From contig CAMQGK010000463.1 in NCBI GenBank assembly GCA_947000775.1, positions 2,427,001-2,491,000 on the forward strand: a stretch of 64,000 nucleotides of DNA. Direction: 5' to 3'. Position 1 is the stretch's first letter. The number at the start of each line of letters is the position of its first letter. Positions 47,556 to 60,467 of this stretch are shown one piece after another. The notes under the pieces were generated by a model. That model made no database searches and was not told the origin of the DNA. It saw only the letters and a list, made by a program, of their open reading frames with translations. Both the position numbers and the translations under genes were made by a program. The DNA comes from Pterois miles (taxonomy: Eukaryota > Chordata > Actinopteri > Perciformes > Scorpaenidae).

Positions 47556-48515
47556 TAGGGATTCACCAATACCAGATCGGATATTGGGCCAACATACAGT
47601 AGACTCAAATAGCTGGATCAGATATCGGTGACAATGGACCGATTTATGCAATTCAAGTCTATCTTCAAAGTTGCAGATGAAACTGGAGCAAATATGATTA
47701 AAAAATATTATATATATTAAAAAAAAAATCCTGTTCCTTTGTGTTCTCCAGAGCTAATGTGAGGTCGGCTGTCCTGCTGCCGTTTATGACAGCCACGAGT
47801 CAATCACTCGCCAACTCTGACCAAACGGTCAAACTACTTTACTGTAATGCCTGTTTCTTGCCTCAAATATTTTCAGACACATCTTGTAGCGCACGGTTCA
47901 GCGGTAAAATGAGAAAGTCTGTTACCCGGCAGCCATGTTGAGCTCTTTTGAGAGAATGGTAAACACCATTCACGTGACCGGAGCGCAGCCAATAGGAATG
48001 CCCTTTCTCTGAAATGACCTGTGATTGGTCAAAGTCTCCCATCCTGGGCCAGATTCTTAAATGCCTGAAAGCAGAGCCATGAGTGGGAACACTGATCTAG
48101 TTTTCTCCCAGAACACTTGAATTTCAATATACTGAAAGGTTATTATGGACTTTTTGCCAAATTATGCCAACGAATTGTCGCCTGCTGCAGCTTTAAGTTT
48201 TGACCAATTTGATGCTACATTAAAAAGGTTTACACTTGAATTATAATTCTTGTTAATTTTGAAGATTATTTGCCAAGATGCTGGTTTAAGATTTATTATT
48301 TAAATAATAAATATCAGTCAGTAAATGTATATCTCTGTATTTGTTTGTTAGGAAAGCAATGTTCACTTGACAGAATGATCCAAGTAAACTTCACACAGTG
48401 AGACATACATCTTCTTAATTAAAGACTGTTATCCGATTGGTACGCGGTATTGACCGATACCCAAAGCTCAGATATCGCTGTATCAGGACTGAAAAAGTTG
48501 GATTATGACTCCCTA
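47556..48515 (+). mobile_element. hAT-like non-autonomous element with perfect 8-bp TSD
   Basis: It is flanked by ATTTTCAG on both sides (47548-47555 and 48516-48523), an exact 8-bp target-site duplication as expected for hAT transposition. The ends are TAGGGATTCACCAATACC and, inverted, TAGGGAGTCATAATCCAA, so the terminal inverted repeat is about 10 bp. Its own sequence includes GATCGGATATTGGGCC on the left and GGTATTGACCGATACCCAAA on the right. The middle (about 47668-48196) is a family B element inserted later. No transposase is encoded. Confidence 0.88.
47668..48196 (-). mobile_element. Family B element nested within the hAT-like element
   Basis: The right end CTGCTGCAGCTTTAA (TTAA 48193-48196) is the inverse of the TTAAAGCTGCAGTAGG-type left terminus. 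The left part GCAGATGAAACTGGAGCAAA then TATGATTAAAAA matches the inverse of the right end at 37285. Internal blocks CCGGCAGCCATGTTGAGC, CCAATAGGAATGCCC and TTTTCTCCCAGAACACTTGA confirm the family. It is the third level of this nest. Confidence 0.72.
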
Positions 48516-48607
48516 ATTTTCAGGTGATTATACACTAAAGAATAACTTAATATTATATTCCATATCCGCCAATTGATGCCCCTAAATGTTAAACATGGAT
48601 ACTTTAA

Positions 48608-50039
48608 AAACAAAGAAAACATTTAGTGCAATTGCATGCTCAAGTACATGCTCATCCACATGCTTTCTGTGTGTATGTGTACATTGACATAAATAGGCCC
48701 ACATACGTGCACACACGTGCATGTGAGTATTGACGAGGCAAGCAATGCTATTCCCTTCATTGTTTCCAGCCTCAGGGCAGGCCGGTCTTACTATGGGAAG
48801 GGACAGACAGGTCAAGGTTGTCATCCATGATGACTGGAAGGGAAAAGATAGGACAGGATGTGTTGGCAGTGCTCTTTGGAGAGGAAGGGAGAGAAAGAGG
48901 AGGACGAGCGATGAGGGAGACTGGGAATGGATGTGGTTGTAGAGATTTTGAGGTTTACCAGCTGAATGAGATGTCTGCCGACCACTTTTCCTTGGGATTG
49001 TCTGTCATATCGGTGTGAGGACCTTCAGGCATCATTGTGGAGGGCTCATGAAGCTCTAAGCAAATTTTGTCACATAGAAAAATAGACAAGTGAGCAGACA
49101 GACTGGCGTGCTGATATTCTGTTTGCTGACACTGTATTTTCTTTTTGCTCAGGTCATTTCTGTGATGCATTTAATTCTATTTAATTTCAGTAATGCATTT
49201 CTCAGCACAATCAAAGTGCTGCTCCACTGGCTGCTTTCATATTACAGTAACTAGATGGTTCGGGCCTCGAGTACAGCATGAATTAGTGAGGAGTTCAAGC
49301 ATGGGGCTATTTTTGGCTGCATGAACTTTATTTATAATGATGAAAATCTAATTTTAAATTTCACGCAGAAAGTGAAAATTTTACAACATTGTAAGTAGAA
49401 GACGCATTATTCTGTCTTCACTTAAGATGTTAATGAGGTATGCAAGCTTTTTACAGCTTCACAATGAAGCTGTGGAGTGTCACACCATCATCGTCTTTAT
49501 GAGCAGCTCAGTCAAATGGGCTGAAAGTAAAAATATGCCGTTAATGTGACTCAAAGAAAACAGAAAAATAAAAGTAAAGTAGAGCCATTAGTAAACATAA
49601 GCCAAAAGTAAAGCCATTAGTCATTACTGATGCTGCAGTGCAGAGTACTATATTGAAATTGTGTTTTGGATCTTCAGAATACAGACTGTCTCTGATGTGT
49701 CACAGATTAAAGTCTTGGGACTCTGTATTATCATATTGGAAGCTAGTTGCACAAATCTAGGCTGAACTGTCCCAGATCCAAGAATTTACATATGTGAATA
49801 GTGCAGATGTTCCTTTTAAGAGCAAATAACTGTGGATGTGTTCTGTGTTGTACAGAGGTTGACTGATGTTTACTCAGTTTGTCCCCTGCTGCACTCTGTA
49901 GCCTTTAGGTTAGGTCACTGTTTCCATAGCAACCACTGGCCAGGTGCACATTTTTCCCAAAATGTCATTGCGCTATTATTGTTGGACATGCCATATATGC
50001 TCATTTTCAAGTGCATGCTTGTATTTTGGGTTTCTACTA
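48608..50039. other. Non-coding stretch, nothing recognised
   Basis: No exon, SINE or element end is supported. Confidence 0.4.
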
Positions 50040-50476
50040 GAACATGTTCATCTCTTTTCACCCTCTGTCTGAAACACTCTGAGTTCTTCACCACCCCCAC
50101 CCCTTCTCTCATAAAGCCCAGTCTACTCTGATTGGTCAGTTGGTCCTCTGTTATGATTGGTCAACCAAACCAAACACTTTGGACTTTTCTCCAGCTCCAC
50201 TCTAAATTATCTTTGTTTGAAGCTGTGCCAAACTACCTGCTAATGCAGGAAATATGCAAAGTGTTACTTGATGACATCACCGCATGAAGGAAGAAAAGGC
50301 GGGCCCTCAATCAAGGTGTTTCAGGCAGTTTGCGAGCAGTGTTTCTTTGGGCGAGAGTAATTCCCTTTGGCGTGGACCTCAGATTTTGCAACTTTGCAGA
50401 TCTTTTACATGTAAAAAAACCTCCATTACACACTAAAATAAAGGGGGAAACCAAAGGCAAAATAGGCCCCCTTTAA
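50040..50476 (-). mobile_element. MITE-like repeat with TTAAAGGGGGCCTATTTTG end
   Basis: On the minus strand the element starts at 50476 with TTAAAGGGGGCCTATTTTGC. It passes through CTTTGGTTTCCCCCTTTATT, CCAAAGGGAATTACTCTCGC, TTGATTGAGGGCCCGCC, ATGATGTCATCAAGTAACAC (drifted) and paired CCAATCA words. I recognise it as a common fish MITE type. The far end could not be placed and may reach about 49900. Confidence 0.55.
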
Positions 50477-52448
50477 AAAACTGCTTCTCAAAACTTGTTG
50501 GAAAGACATACCGTATGCAACTGTCGTCATCACGAGTTAGTTGCAGCAAAGAGCTCTGAAGCTTTAATAAGAGATGTGTACAGCAGTAGTTCTGCTCAGC
50601 TGTTGATAATCTAGTACTCACTACTGATACAACTAAATAATGATTAAATTAAAGTTGGATCCCCGAGTAGAGTAGAACTTTAAAATAAAAGTGTTTAACT
50701 TATTTTTATCCAACATCTTTGGGGAAGTTTTTTTTAAATGAATTCTTTAAGGTTTTGACCCATAAAGATTCTCCTCTGCTCTATTTTTAGCCTCTTAAAT
50801 AAGGAAAGTCATGTTGCCTCAGCAATTTCTTTAGTTCAACTTCGTTCCCCAGTTCTCCCAGTCCAGCTGGGAAATGTAATCTATCCAGCACGAAGTGGGA
50901 TTGCCCCGAGGTCTCCTCCCCAGTCAGTCTTGGCTCAGTCAGAACACCGTAGGAGGCAGTGTCCTCACTCGGTATCTGATTACTTTAATGCAAAAGAGCA
51001 CCAGCTTAACACACCAGAGTCAGTGAAACACTTGTCTCAGCTGCATGTATCCGCAGGTTCATTAACAGCTTAATTGCGACAACACTAACGTGGTGATTAT
51101 GGGCCCTGAACATGCTTACGGACCACTTCTACCAGCTCTTGGCACACTACCGCTAACCTACTGCTGAGAATCTTGAACTATTATTGATCTGAATCTTTAA
51201 CCTGAGCCTCAGATTAAAGGTCTTGTGCACTTCTGTTTTGTTCTTTCCACCTTAAGAGTATCCCAAGTATAAGATCATTCCCTACTTTAAGTGGCACTCA
51301 CTCCTATCGTGTCCAGCATCTTACTCTGCTTTTTCTAAGCCAGAAAATGCTTAGCACAGCATAGCTCTCAAGTCCCCAGTGCAACTGCTGATTGAATTTT
51401 CAAACCTGCAGATATGATCATATTTCTGCAAGTTTAAATTTACACCAGTGGTGCTAATTCGTTACACAACAGATTTTTAAATTCAGGCTCTTAAATCAAC
51501 CCCTTTTGCATCCCAGAAAATGACGCAGTATCTCCACATAAAATATTGACGCAGTATCTCCACAGGGGAAAAGATCTTGTTTGGTTTCTAGAGATGTCTT
51601 TGGTCAACTCCCAACCCTCAATTCACCTAAACAGAAGTGATCATCAGAGGCCACATCAGTTAAAACTGAGCACTCAAAATTTTGTCAGTCCTGAAACTGA
51701 ATAGGTGGAAACTCCCTTTATTACCGAATAGGGGGAATGCACCCCAGCTCACGACTGGAGAAAAAAGAAGGGGCCAGAGAGAGCAGTGTTGAGGTGGCAG
51801 AGCCCTTCATAACAGGGAGAGAGAGAGCACGATAACAGTGCAGGAGCAAGTTTTAAAAGCCTCGAGCACAAATCCCCCAAGCTTCAATTTAATAGGTTAT
51901 GTCTTGAGGTAATTATTGTCTTTGCAATATTGTTATTGCTGGGAGATAAACCTCTATGCTTGGGGTCTGAAAAGGTTGAAAGTCATTATTTGGTAACCAA
52001 CTGCTCTCAGTAACCCAGAGGAATGGCACACAGACACTAGAGATCTGGGTTGACTCTGCTGTACTGTAGTGAATGGTTGCAATAAAAGTTGTTTTTCAAC
52101 TATAGATATTCAATAACTTAATATCAGGGCTGTGTATTAGTAAGAAGATGGCGATACGATACGTATCGTGGTACAAAGGTTACGATTCTGATTCATAGCA
52201 AAATCTTGTGATACTGTAAGCAAGGCGATATAATGTGATTTTTCAAATCCAATTTTAGGAAGATTGTCATAGCATAAAGAACACACCACCATATGAATAA
52301 ACCTGAGTAAAAAAAAATTATAGCACATTCACTGAGCTTGTGCATATCTTTGCAAATGTAATAAATTATTGAATGAGTTTATTGTTGCATATAAGCTTTT
52401 AAATTAATTGAGAATCAACAGTATCACAAAGATATACGAAATATATAT
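50477..52448. other. Non-coding stretch, nothing recognised
   Basis: No gene or clear repeat is supported. A direct duplication of a short phrase, GACGCAGTATCTCCACA, occurs at about 51522 and 51549. Confidence 0.4.
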
Positions 52449-53546
52449 GAGGACTGTCAAATAGAGGTTGAGCGATTAATCGGACAGCTGATTAATTGGG
52501 CCGATTATTTGACCTTTTTCTTTCTCTGCATCTGAGCATATTAAGCCGATTATCATGGGGGTGTATTAATGCTGCTAAGTGCACTAAAACTTTATTTTTC
52601 ATCTAAAAGTTTATTTGGCAATTTTTTTTTGATTACCTGTTTCATGTTTTCATTATTTTTATTTTAAATATATAATTGTACAACAGTGCAGACACTAAAT
52701 GTTGACAGACCATAGGTGTTCAATAAATTTTGTGTATCATTTGTTATTATTAAGCTGTTATATTTTATCAGATGGAGGAAAAAAAAAGAAAATCAGCCAA
52801 ACACAATGGCCCTCCCCAAAAAAATCGTCACCATATATCGGCCATCGGTTGTCCTGATTCTCCAATAAGTCAGCATCGGCCATAAAAAAAACCTATATCG
52901 GTCAACCTCTACTGTCAAAGTTAACACAATAATACGTGTTAATGCAAATTTGTTTTAACGCCACTAATTTTATTAAGGCAATCGATATTTCAACGGTTGT
53001 AGCAGGCTCAGTTTTAAAGCTCGAGTGAAGATACTGGTATCATATGAAACTACAAAACCCAAGGAATCCATTGGTCGCACTAGCTCGTCACAAAGGAGGC
53101 TAAATAACGCTCCAAACTTGCACTAAATTTTGGTGAAGAGAAACTGGCTGGTTTTCATAGGGGTCCCTTGACCTCTGACCGCAAGATATATGAATGTAAA
53201 TGGGTTCTATGGGTATCCACGAGCCTCCCCTTTACAGACATGCCCACTTTATGATAATCACATGCAGTTTAGGGCAAATCATAGTCAAGTCAGCACACTG
53301 ACACACTGACAGCTGTTGTTGCCTGTTGAGCTGCAGTTTGCCATGTTATGATTTGAGCATTGCTTTGTGTTGTTAATTGATTTCCAATAATAAATATATA
53401 CATACATTTGCATGAAGCAAGCATATTTGCACACTTCCATGTTGATAAGAGTACTAAATACTACATTCTGATTATGAACGGCTAAAAAATGTGCATTTAA
53501 TTTGCAATTGATCATGATTAAACATTTTAATTGATGGACAACCCTA
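52449..53546 (+). mobile_element. Family D hAT-like element, copy interrupted by a family C element
   Basis: The right end GGACAACCCTA (53536-53546) and the left end GAGGACTGTCAAA (52449-52461) correspond to a TAGGGCTGTCAA-type terminus. Family sequence resumes at 52912 (CTGTCAAAGTTAACACAATA) and continues with GTGTTAATGCAAATTTG, GGGTTCTATGGGTATCCACG and TTGATTTCCAATAATAAA. It aligns with 29936-30511. The family C element at 52462-52911 is inserted 13 bp inside its left end. Confidence 0.75.
52462..52911 (+). mobile_element. hAT-like non-autonomous element, family C, complete with 8-bp TSD
   Basis: A 450-bp element flanked by CTGTCAAA at 52454-52461 and 52912-52919, an exact 8-bp duplication. 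The ends TAGAGGTTGAGCGATTAATC and, inverted, TAGAGGTTGACCGATATAGG give a terminal inverted repeat of about 15 bp with one mismatch. No transposase is present. A related, longer partial copy lies at 18805-19190 in the opposite orientation. Confidence 0.88.
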
Positions 53547-54729
53547 ATAATAATATACAGTGTATACATACATATCACTGTAGCGTAAAAGGTTTTGCTA
53601 GTTGTGATGAATATTCGAGCAGGCCTGTGTTTTTCCACTCCATATCTAAATGTTTGTAAATGCCTGGTCATTCATTTTGTGACTGCTGGTCTTTATAGTG
53701 TTGGCCATCACAGCGTGAGGATGTTGCATATTAGCAACCAATATTTCTTGGTTCTGTGGTGAAGCTGGGAAGGCTGAGGAGAGCTGGTGTTAGACAGAGT
53801 GTAGCTGCTACAGTGATTACTCTGTTTAGCAGGTGATTGATTAGAAGCACTGCTGGAAATGTCACTTGCCCTGCTAATATATTTTCACCGAGGGAACATA
53901 GGGAAGGTGGTGTTAATACATTTTAATATGTTTACTCTGAGGGAGCAGAACAGAAATGTAACTTTTAAGAGTTTTCTTTTTCTTCCATTTAAATGTGGTT
54001 TAGGTCTCAGCTTACGTCTGCAGTCTGCAGAGATGTGCTGGATGTAGGTAGAATATGTTTTGCCGTGCTTGGTATTACCCACGCACACCCAAGTTCTAAT
54101 CCGTCGGCGTTGTTTACTACGTAACTTGTGATTCTACAAGCCCTGATTCATTAGGCTGTGGTTTATTCTGTGGTATCCTCTGTGTTGTAGAACAAAGTGA
54201 AGCCTGTACTCTGATTGCCCTCCTTCACTGGTGATCGTTGGGAATTAACGCTGGAAACATCATTGGCTGGCACACTTAAAAGGAAAATCCAACATCTGAA
54301 ATTGTCAAGCAGATTTCAGATATGTTGTTCTCATTATCTTGGACAGTGCAATCACTATTTGAGATAATAAACAGCTCTCTGTCCCAAAGCAATAAATGCA
54401 GGAATGAAAGCTCTGATCTGTTTTGTCATTGGGACGTACCGTGCAGCATGCTGTTTTGAATATGAACCCAATGAACCGAACTATAATTGTTTGGGCTTCA
54501 TCATATAGGCATCCTTTGGTGTCCCTGAGCCTAAATGCTGTATGCCTGAAAACTTGATCATTCCCAGAGCCTGACTGATAAGGTTAGTACTATTGGAAAC
54601 ATGTTAGTGCATGACATACTGGTATATCATGAGTTACTAATGCTTAGTATGCTAGTGTAGGTAGTAGTTCATCTCGCAAAATTAAATGAAATCACACTGG
54701 TGCTTACAGGGTACAGTTTACAGGAAAAA
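53547..54729. other. Non-coding stretch, nothing recognised
   Basis: AT-rich sequence without supported features. Confidence 0.4.
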
Positions 54730-55248
54730 TAGGATAGTGTGTAACATTTTGGGGGCTATATTAGCAGAAATGGATTATGATATTCATAATTATGTTTTCA
54801 TTAGTGTGTAATCACCTGAAATACCTTGTTTTCGTCAGCTCAGAATGAGCCCTTCATATCTACATAGGGAGCAGGTCCTCCTCATGGAGTCATGTTGCCT
54901 GTTTCTACGGTAGCCCAAACCAGACAAACCAAACACTGACTCTAGAGCGAGACTTTCACATTTTTACATAACCTGAAGGCCACCGTACTTCTCCGACACA
55001 CTTGTGAAACTGCCATAACGTGAGCGGCATAGAGCAAGACCGTGGTACCGCCAGCCACCGCCTGACTTCTGTTGCTCCTTAAGTAGTGTTATTTTGGTAA
55101 GGGTGGCCTCTGAGTGAAGCGACCGCCATTACCACGGTTTTGTACTCTGCAGCTCACATTGTCACTGTTTTGGAAAGGAAGGAGTGAGCTGAGGAGTATT
55201 TTGCAACCACACCAGTAGATGTTGCAGAATTGTACACATTATATTTGA
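54730..55248 (+). mobile_element. Family A element, long form
   Basis: Left edge AGTGTGTAACATTTTGGGGG, right edge TTGTACACATTATATTTGAA (a decayed ACACACTG..CCTTTAA). Internal blocks include GTGTGTAATCACCTGAAA, CATATCTACATAGGGAGCAG, ACAAACCAAACACTGACTCT and GCCACCGTACTTCTCCGACA. At about 520 bp it preserves the central part missing from the 306-bp copy at 9346-9651. Confidence 0.75.
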
Positions 55249-58200
55249 ATATGACTTATATACGGGGAAACCACTGGCAGCCATGTTACCTCCGTATCTC
55301 CACTGAAAAGCTTCCCTTGAGTAATTTGTCACCATGTTAAAGCTGCTTCAGCTGGCAGCCAGCCTATTTGGTAACTCTCCTTAAAGTGGCATCACCCTGA
55401 AAATCAATGTTCCTCTTACACATATCCCTAACAAAATAGTGAAAATCAATTTGAAGGGCTCCATTGGTTGGAGCAAAGGTGTACTCAGAAGGTGGAATAC
55501 CTCTGTAATGTATTTGATTAACGAGTTAGTGCTGCTGGAAATGTCGCGTTAGCTGTTGACACTTTAAAACTAGGGGAGCACAGCAGGTGGTGAGGTGCCT
55601 CGGTTCAGCTTTGGCCCTCAGCCACAGTTGGCCAGGAGCCCCATTAGTGTTTGGTTGGTTAGAGTTATTATGTACAATGTGTCAGAGAAGCTGTTAATAC
55701 ATTTACACCATGGGAGCACTTGCAGTGTTGGGGAGTCCATTTAGCTCTGGGGCTTTGGCATTTTTCCAACAGCAACAACTCTACATCAAGAATCACAGAT
55801 TAAAGGAGTATGGCGATTGCTATTTGTTAATACATGTACACCATGGGAAATGAGCAGAGGTGTTAATGGATTATGGATTGCACCCATTGAGAGATGCTTT
55901 CAGTGTGAATGCTGAGTCCCAATAGAGAAGTGGATGGGAAGTGTTTGGACTCAAAATGGTACATGGTGGCCAGGTAAAATAATGTTGGATGCACCTTTTC
56001 CCAACACTTCTGGTCGGGACACACTGGGAATACGAGCAGCATGTAACATCTACGTCACTGAACTCGGTGTTCTCACCATCTCACCAGTAGTCTTACTGGG
56101 GCTGCATTTACACATGGAGTTTGTCTTTTATAATGGCCATTTCATTTTGTTATAAATGTCATTTATATCTATTTTAGACAGAATAAGGTTAAGAAGCAGG
56201 TGCTTATTTAGAAGAATCCACGTTGAAAAGTTGGCACTTGTGGAAGTCACTGCATTTGCCCTAACAATGTCCATTTCAGAATAAAAGCCATGTGTTAACA
56301 AATGAAGGGATTCTGTCTACAGAAAAAACACCATATGGCTTTTATTTTGAAATAAAACAGGAAGCGTTGAGTTAAAAATAAATATTAACTTTGTTTGTGT
56401 CTGAAATTTTACAGATATAGACTGAAACTGTAATGTTGCTGGCAAGATGTCAATATACGGTCAAAAGGTCATTTTCACTGTTTACCTTTGCTGCAAACCG
56501 CTCATGGAAAAAATAGGTGAGACCTTGAATCGCTAGAAGAGATACATGACTGTTGCAGCCTATGTGGTGACTGTAACCTGTTACAACGGGCACTGAAGTA
56601 AAAAGCAAGAGGTTCTGCGACACAACCGCCCTGCTCACATTCGCAGCGTGTCCTGGCTGTTACTCTATATGTGGCGTTAAGTGTGTGAACTCTGCTTTAA
56701 AGGCCAATCTGCAACTGTGGTATGGTAGAAATTGACTTTCTGGTCTGAAGATCTATTTTCTATACTCCAAAGTTTACAGATCAGAACTTTTGGTGTAAGA
56801 ACAAGTGACTTGTGACAAGATTTTTAAACTCACTTAGAAGACGGAGAACATTACTTTGCATTTCACCAACCTGCTTTTTGAGTTAAGCTGCAATAGATTC
56901 CAGAAATCTTTTCATTTGAAAAAGTTAACTAATCTGTCAAAGTTTTAATCACTCTGAAAGATGAATTTTCCCAGACCAATTTCAAACGCTAACATCTGTC
57001 CAAATCCCTGTTTGGCAATTTGTGCACACGGTCTGACATTTGTTCTGGTTCCGCTTGGTTTTAACTATACAGCCCCCTGGAAACCAAACAAGAAATTTGT
57101 GATTTTTGCCAGGTACGAGGAGCTAGATTTGACAAAACATCTGTTCCAACTTTGGCTTGTGGCAAGTTACATGCTGTGGATACAAATATAGTTCACCCCA
57201 GTTGTTTTGTTACTGTCAGGTAACTAGGGGTCATTCTCCATTCTCATTCCAACAGCATCGCTCACATGAAATTTTTCATCATTCGGAATAAATACATGAT
57301 GTATGGAAACCAGCTAATTATCACCTATTATCTTTTTTTTATTTCATGTTAATGCAAGAAACCTTATCTGTAGCTGTTACTATTAGTCCAGTAATTATGA
57401 CGAGTTTTAATTTAATGCCAACTAATTTGCGTTGAATTTTTTATTTGGAATTGAATCATGGTGTGTCTGTCCCCACTGCACTTTACACCACAGGGAGAAA
57501 GCAGGAGATGGTTGGCTTTTATCCAGTAGCGACTGCTTTAGTGCATGAATTACAGATGCAAGGACTACTAGCTAAAATCTGTCAGTATATATTTATACTG
57601 TAGGAGAGAGCATTGTAGAGGTAGTGCAGAGGACCTTGCTGACATCATGTATAGACAGAAGTTTTTGATGCAGACACTGCTCTAACAGAACAGCAACTTA
57701 GGAAGACACACCATGTCTGGAGTCAGTGTAAACACTTTGCATTGTGAGCAACAAGAAAGCATCTCAGAATTGATTTTTGTCTGTTTGCAAAGGCTGGCAT
57801 TGTTATACTGTATGTGGAGTGCAGGGTTATCTTTTAAGTAGCTTCCTATCCCGTATATCTTGTTGTGGTTGTGTGACAGTAATAGAGAGACTAAAGTGGA
57901 GGAGGGGGTGATATGAAATTAGAAAAGATCAAACAGAAAGTATGATACAGTTGTCTATGTACACGGTTTCTGCATGACACTAATGGTGATTTATTAATGA
58001 TTCAACAAAAGCCTTTATCAACACCTCTCTCATCCACCCCTTCCTGTCTCTCTCACTTCCTCATTCCTCCTGGCTCTCATCTTTTACTGCCGTCATTTGT
58101 TCTTTTCCCCTTAACACAAGTCTTCCTTCCTCTGTCCTCCCACATTCTCCTCTCTCTTTATCCCACTTTGAATGTTATCGTCAGGGCTTAGCCTCGATGT

Positions 58201-60189
58201 CCTCACCTTTCTGCCGTTACTCACCTCTGTATCATCATTAAAATGTTGCCCTGGCCCTAGAGTTGCCATAGCAACACACTGACCTGCCCTGAGGCTGTGA
58301 AGGGCTGGAGGGGACAACAGCAATAGAGGACCATCATCAGTCACTCGCAGTCGACACACACACAGGGATGCCTGTACAAACAGAGAGACACACAGATTTG
58401 AAGACACAAACACACACAACTAGAAAGTTATTCCTTGATGGTGGGTGGTGAAAGTGGAAAATGTACTTCCCGGTCAACACAAAAACAGCTCAGACTGGGA
58501 TCCATTTCCCCGGTTAGGTTAATGGCTGGGCAGCCAGTGAGGGATCATATTTCTTATGGCTAACCCCAACTGTTTTTGTACATTTGATACATTGATCTTT
58601 GGTCTTCTGGTTTCCCTTTTTGAGTACAGACTACTGCAACCTGCTGACCTTGAGTTATTTCATGTGGTGGTTTGCCGTCAGCTGTAGTCTATGCGATGTG
58701 TTTGAGTGCAACTTTTTGGCAACATGAGGCAATACAACAGGTGTCCTTGGTCACCGCACATTCTTTACTGTTGCGTTGGTGTGTCTGGGCCACACGGTTG
58801 TACACATTTCCACTGATATGAAAATTGTGTATGTTGTACTTCTGTGTTTGGAGCATTTAATTCCTACAAAATCAGCTTTAATGAGACAATGAGAAGACTG
58901 CATCCTCCTCAGTGCTCTTTATGAGCAAACAACAGTTCCTTGTACACATCTGCTTTGTATTCTGATTGGTCCAGAATTATAATGCCTGCTTTTTTTTTGG
59001 TGACACAACCCCAAATGACCTTGACGTGCAAATTGTTTGAATAAATAAAATGAAAAACAAAGGACTCATCCAATATTAAGTAATCAGAGTGATTATGCTG
59101 CTGAATACAATTGCAACCGACTAATTTGAGCTTTCCCAGGCATGAGGTTACAGCCAAACAAGGTTGTATAGTCCTGATTAAAAACAAGGCAAACAAATCA
59201 AAGCACTGTGCACACAGCCAGTATTACTCTGTCCATCTACCTTGTAAATAAGTTGCAGTAACCCAAAATAATACTGATTTTCAATGGCAGCTTAAAACAA
59301 GCAATTTATCGTTTGTAATCTGAATTTGTAGTGAAAATAACTCACTTACTGCCTCACTCTAAACACTGTAGACAAGAGGGCAGCAGTTAGATAATCTAGA
59401 GACAAAGACCAATATACTTAGAGTTCAGTTATATTTGTCATTTTTAACACAGTATGCAATAAACCAATAGATTTATTAAGGCTGATGTCTGCTTAGACCT
59501 ACAGTATAGCCCAGTACTACACCTATAGGAATCTGACATTATCTGTCTAATCCATTCATTAGGTCTGCTATTACACTAAGCTACCGAATGGGCACACAAG
59601 TATTATGTTACCTTCATTTGGCAGTGCCATCAGCAATGTGTCTTCTCAACATTAAAGATAGGGCTGTAAGAAAAGATCTCATCAGTACAGTATCTGTTTT
59701 TGTACGATGCAAATTTCTTTCTAGTGAAATAAAATAGGAGCGTCACATTTGCACTTGAATTAAAAAGACACAGTATAGTTTGATTAAATCATTTTTCATT
59801 TGTTATTTGTTTGGTAGCTTTAATAGACTTCATTTCAGCACTAGGAGCTGTCCATATTAAACATGGTGCAGAACGAGACACTGAATCTGCTCTCTCTTGA
59901 TTTGGGCTAAATTTTTGTAATTTTCAGTAGAGTTTACTTCTTATAGCATCGGCACATTTCTGAAACATGCCTAAAATGGGTGACTATTCCTTGACTATCA
60001 CATCCCTTTAAATACAATTATGAAGCCATCACCTGCAGCATAAACATGTATGTGAACATGATGCCATCTACAAGTGGGAGATATCAGCTGTCACATGTCT
60101 AAATGAAGCTACACTTTATATATCCTGTATCTCACATCCATCCTATGTCAGCCACCTGATTCAACCATAATCAGTCCATTATATAGGTG
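55249..60189. other. Non-coding stretch, nothing recognised
   Basis: No exon, SINE, element end or long microsatellite is supported in these 4.9 kb. It is the most repeat-poor part of the window by eye. The frames at 55934-56155, 56961-57191 and 57997-58191 show no domain. Confidence 0.4.
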
Positions 60190-60420
60190 TTATCAATTGC
60201 CATTATCACCTTATTACACGGCTCTGTTGGATACTTGATTCTGATTGGTCAATGACAGCAGTCTATGGGCTGTTATTTCCTCATAACAAACTGTTGTTAT
60301 GTACGCAGTACTGATCTCAAACTTTAGCGAGATAACGTACAGTGAGTTGGTCATTGTTGTGAAATAAACTCGTCAGCTACATTGTAAAAGTGAAAGTGAA
60401 ACTTATAAGCCACGCAATGT
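60190..60420 (+). repeat. Dispersed repeat, probable DNA-element fragment
   Basis: The ACCTTATTACACGGCTCTGT, ACTTGATTCTGATTGGTCAA and TTCCTCATAACAAACTG blocks are typical of a high-copy fish repeat. Ends and family are not resolved. It leads directly into the minisatellite. Confidence 0.4.
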
Positions 60421-60467
60421 AACATTGTAAAACTGAATAAAACGTTACATTTTGAACACAAACAAAA

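Larger units (their letters stand above)
47053..48607 (-). mobile_element. Family A element, long copy carrying a nested hAT-like insertion
   Basis: It starts at TTAA 47053 (TTAACGGTACTGTGTGTAAC) and ends TGGATACTTTAA with TTAA 48604-48607. Family sequence occupies 47053-47555 (with GATATAAACGACTCATTCTG at about 47517) and resumes at 48516 (ATTTTCAGGTGATTATACAC). The interruption is the element at 47556-48515. It aligns with the copy at 25104-26788 in the same orientation. Confidence 0.8.

Noticed and set aside
53285..53671. 128-codon minus-strand frame
   Set aside because: It overlaps the right half of a family D transposon whose structure explains the sequence. There is no protein similarity.
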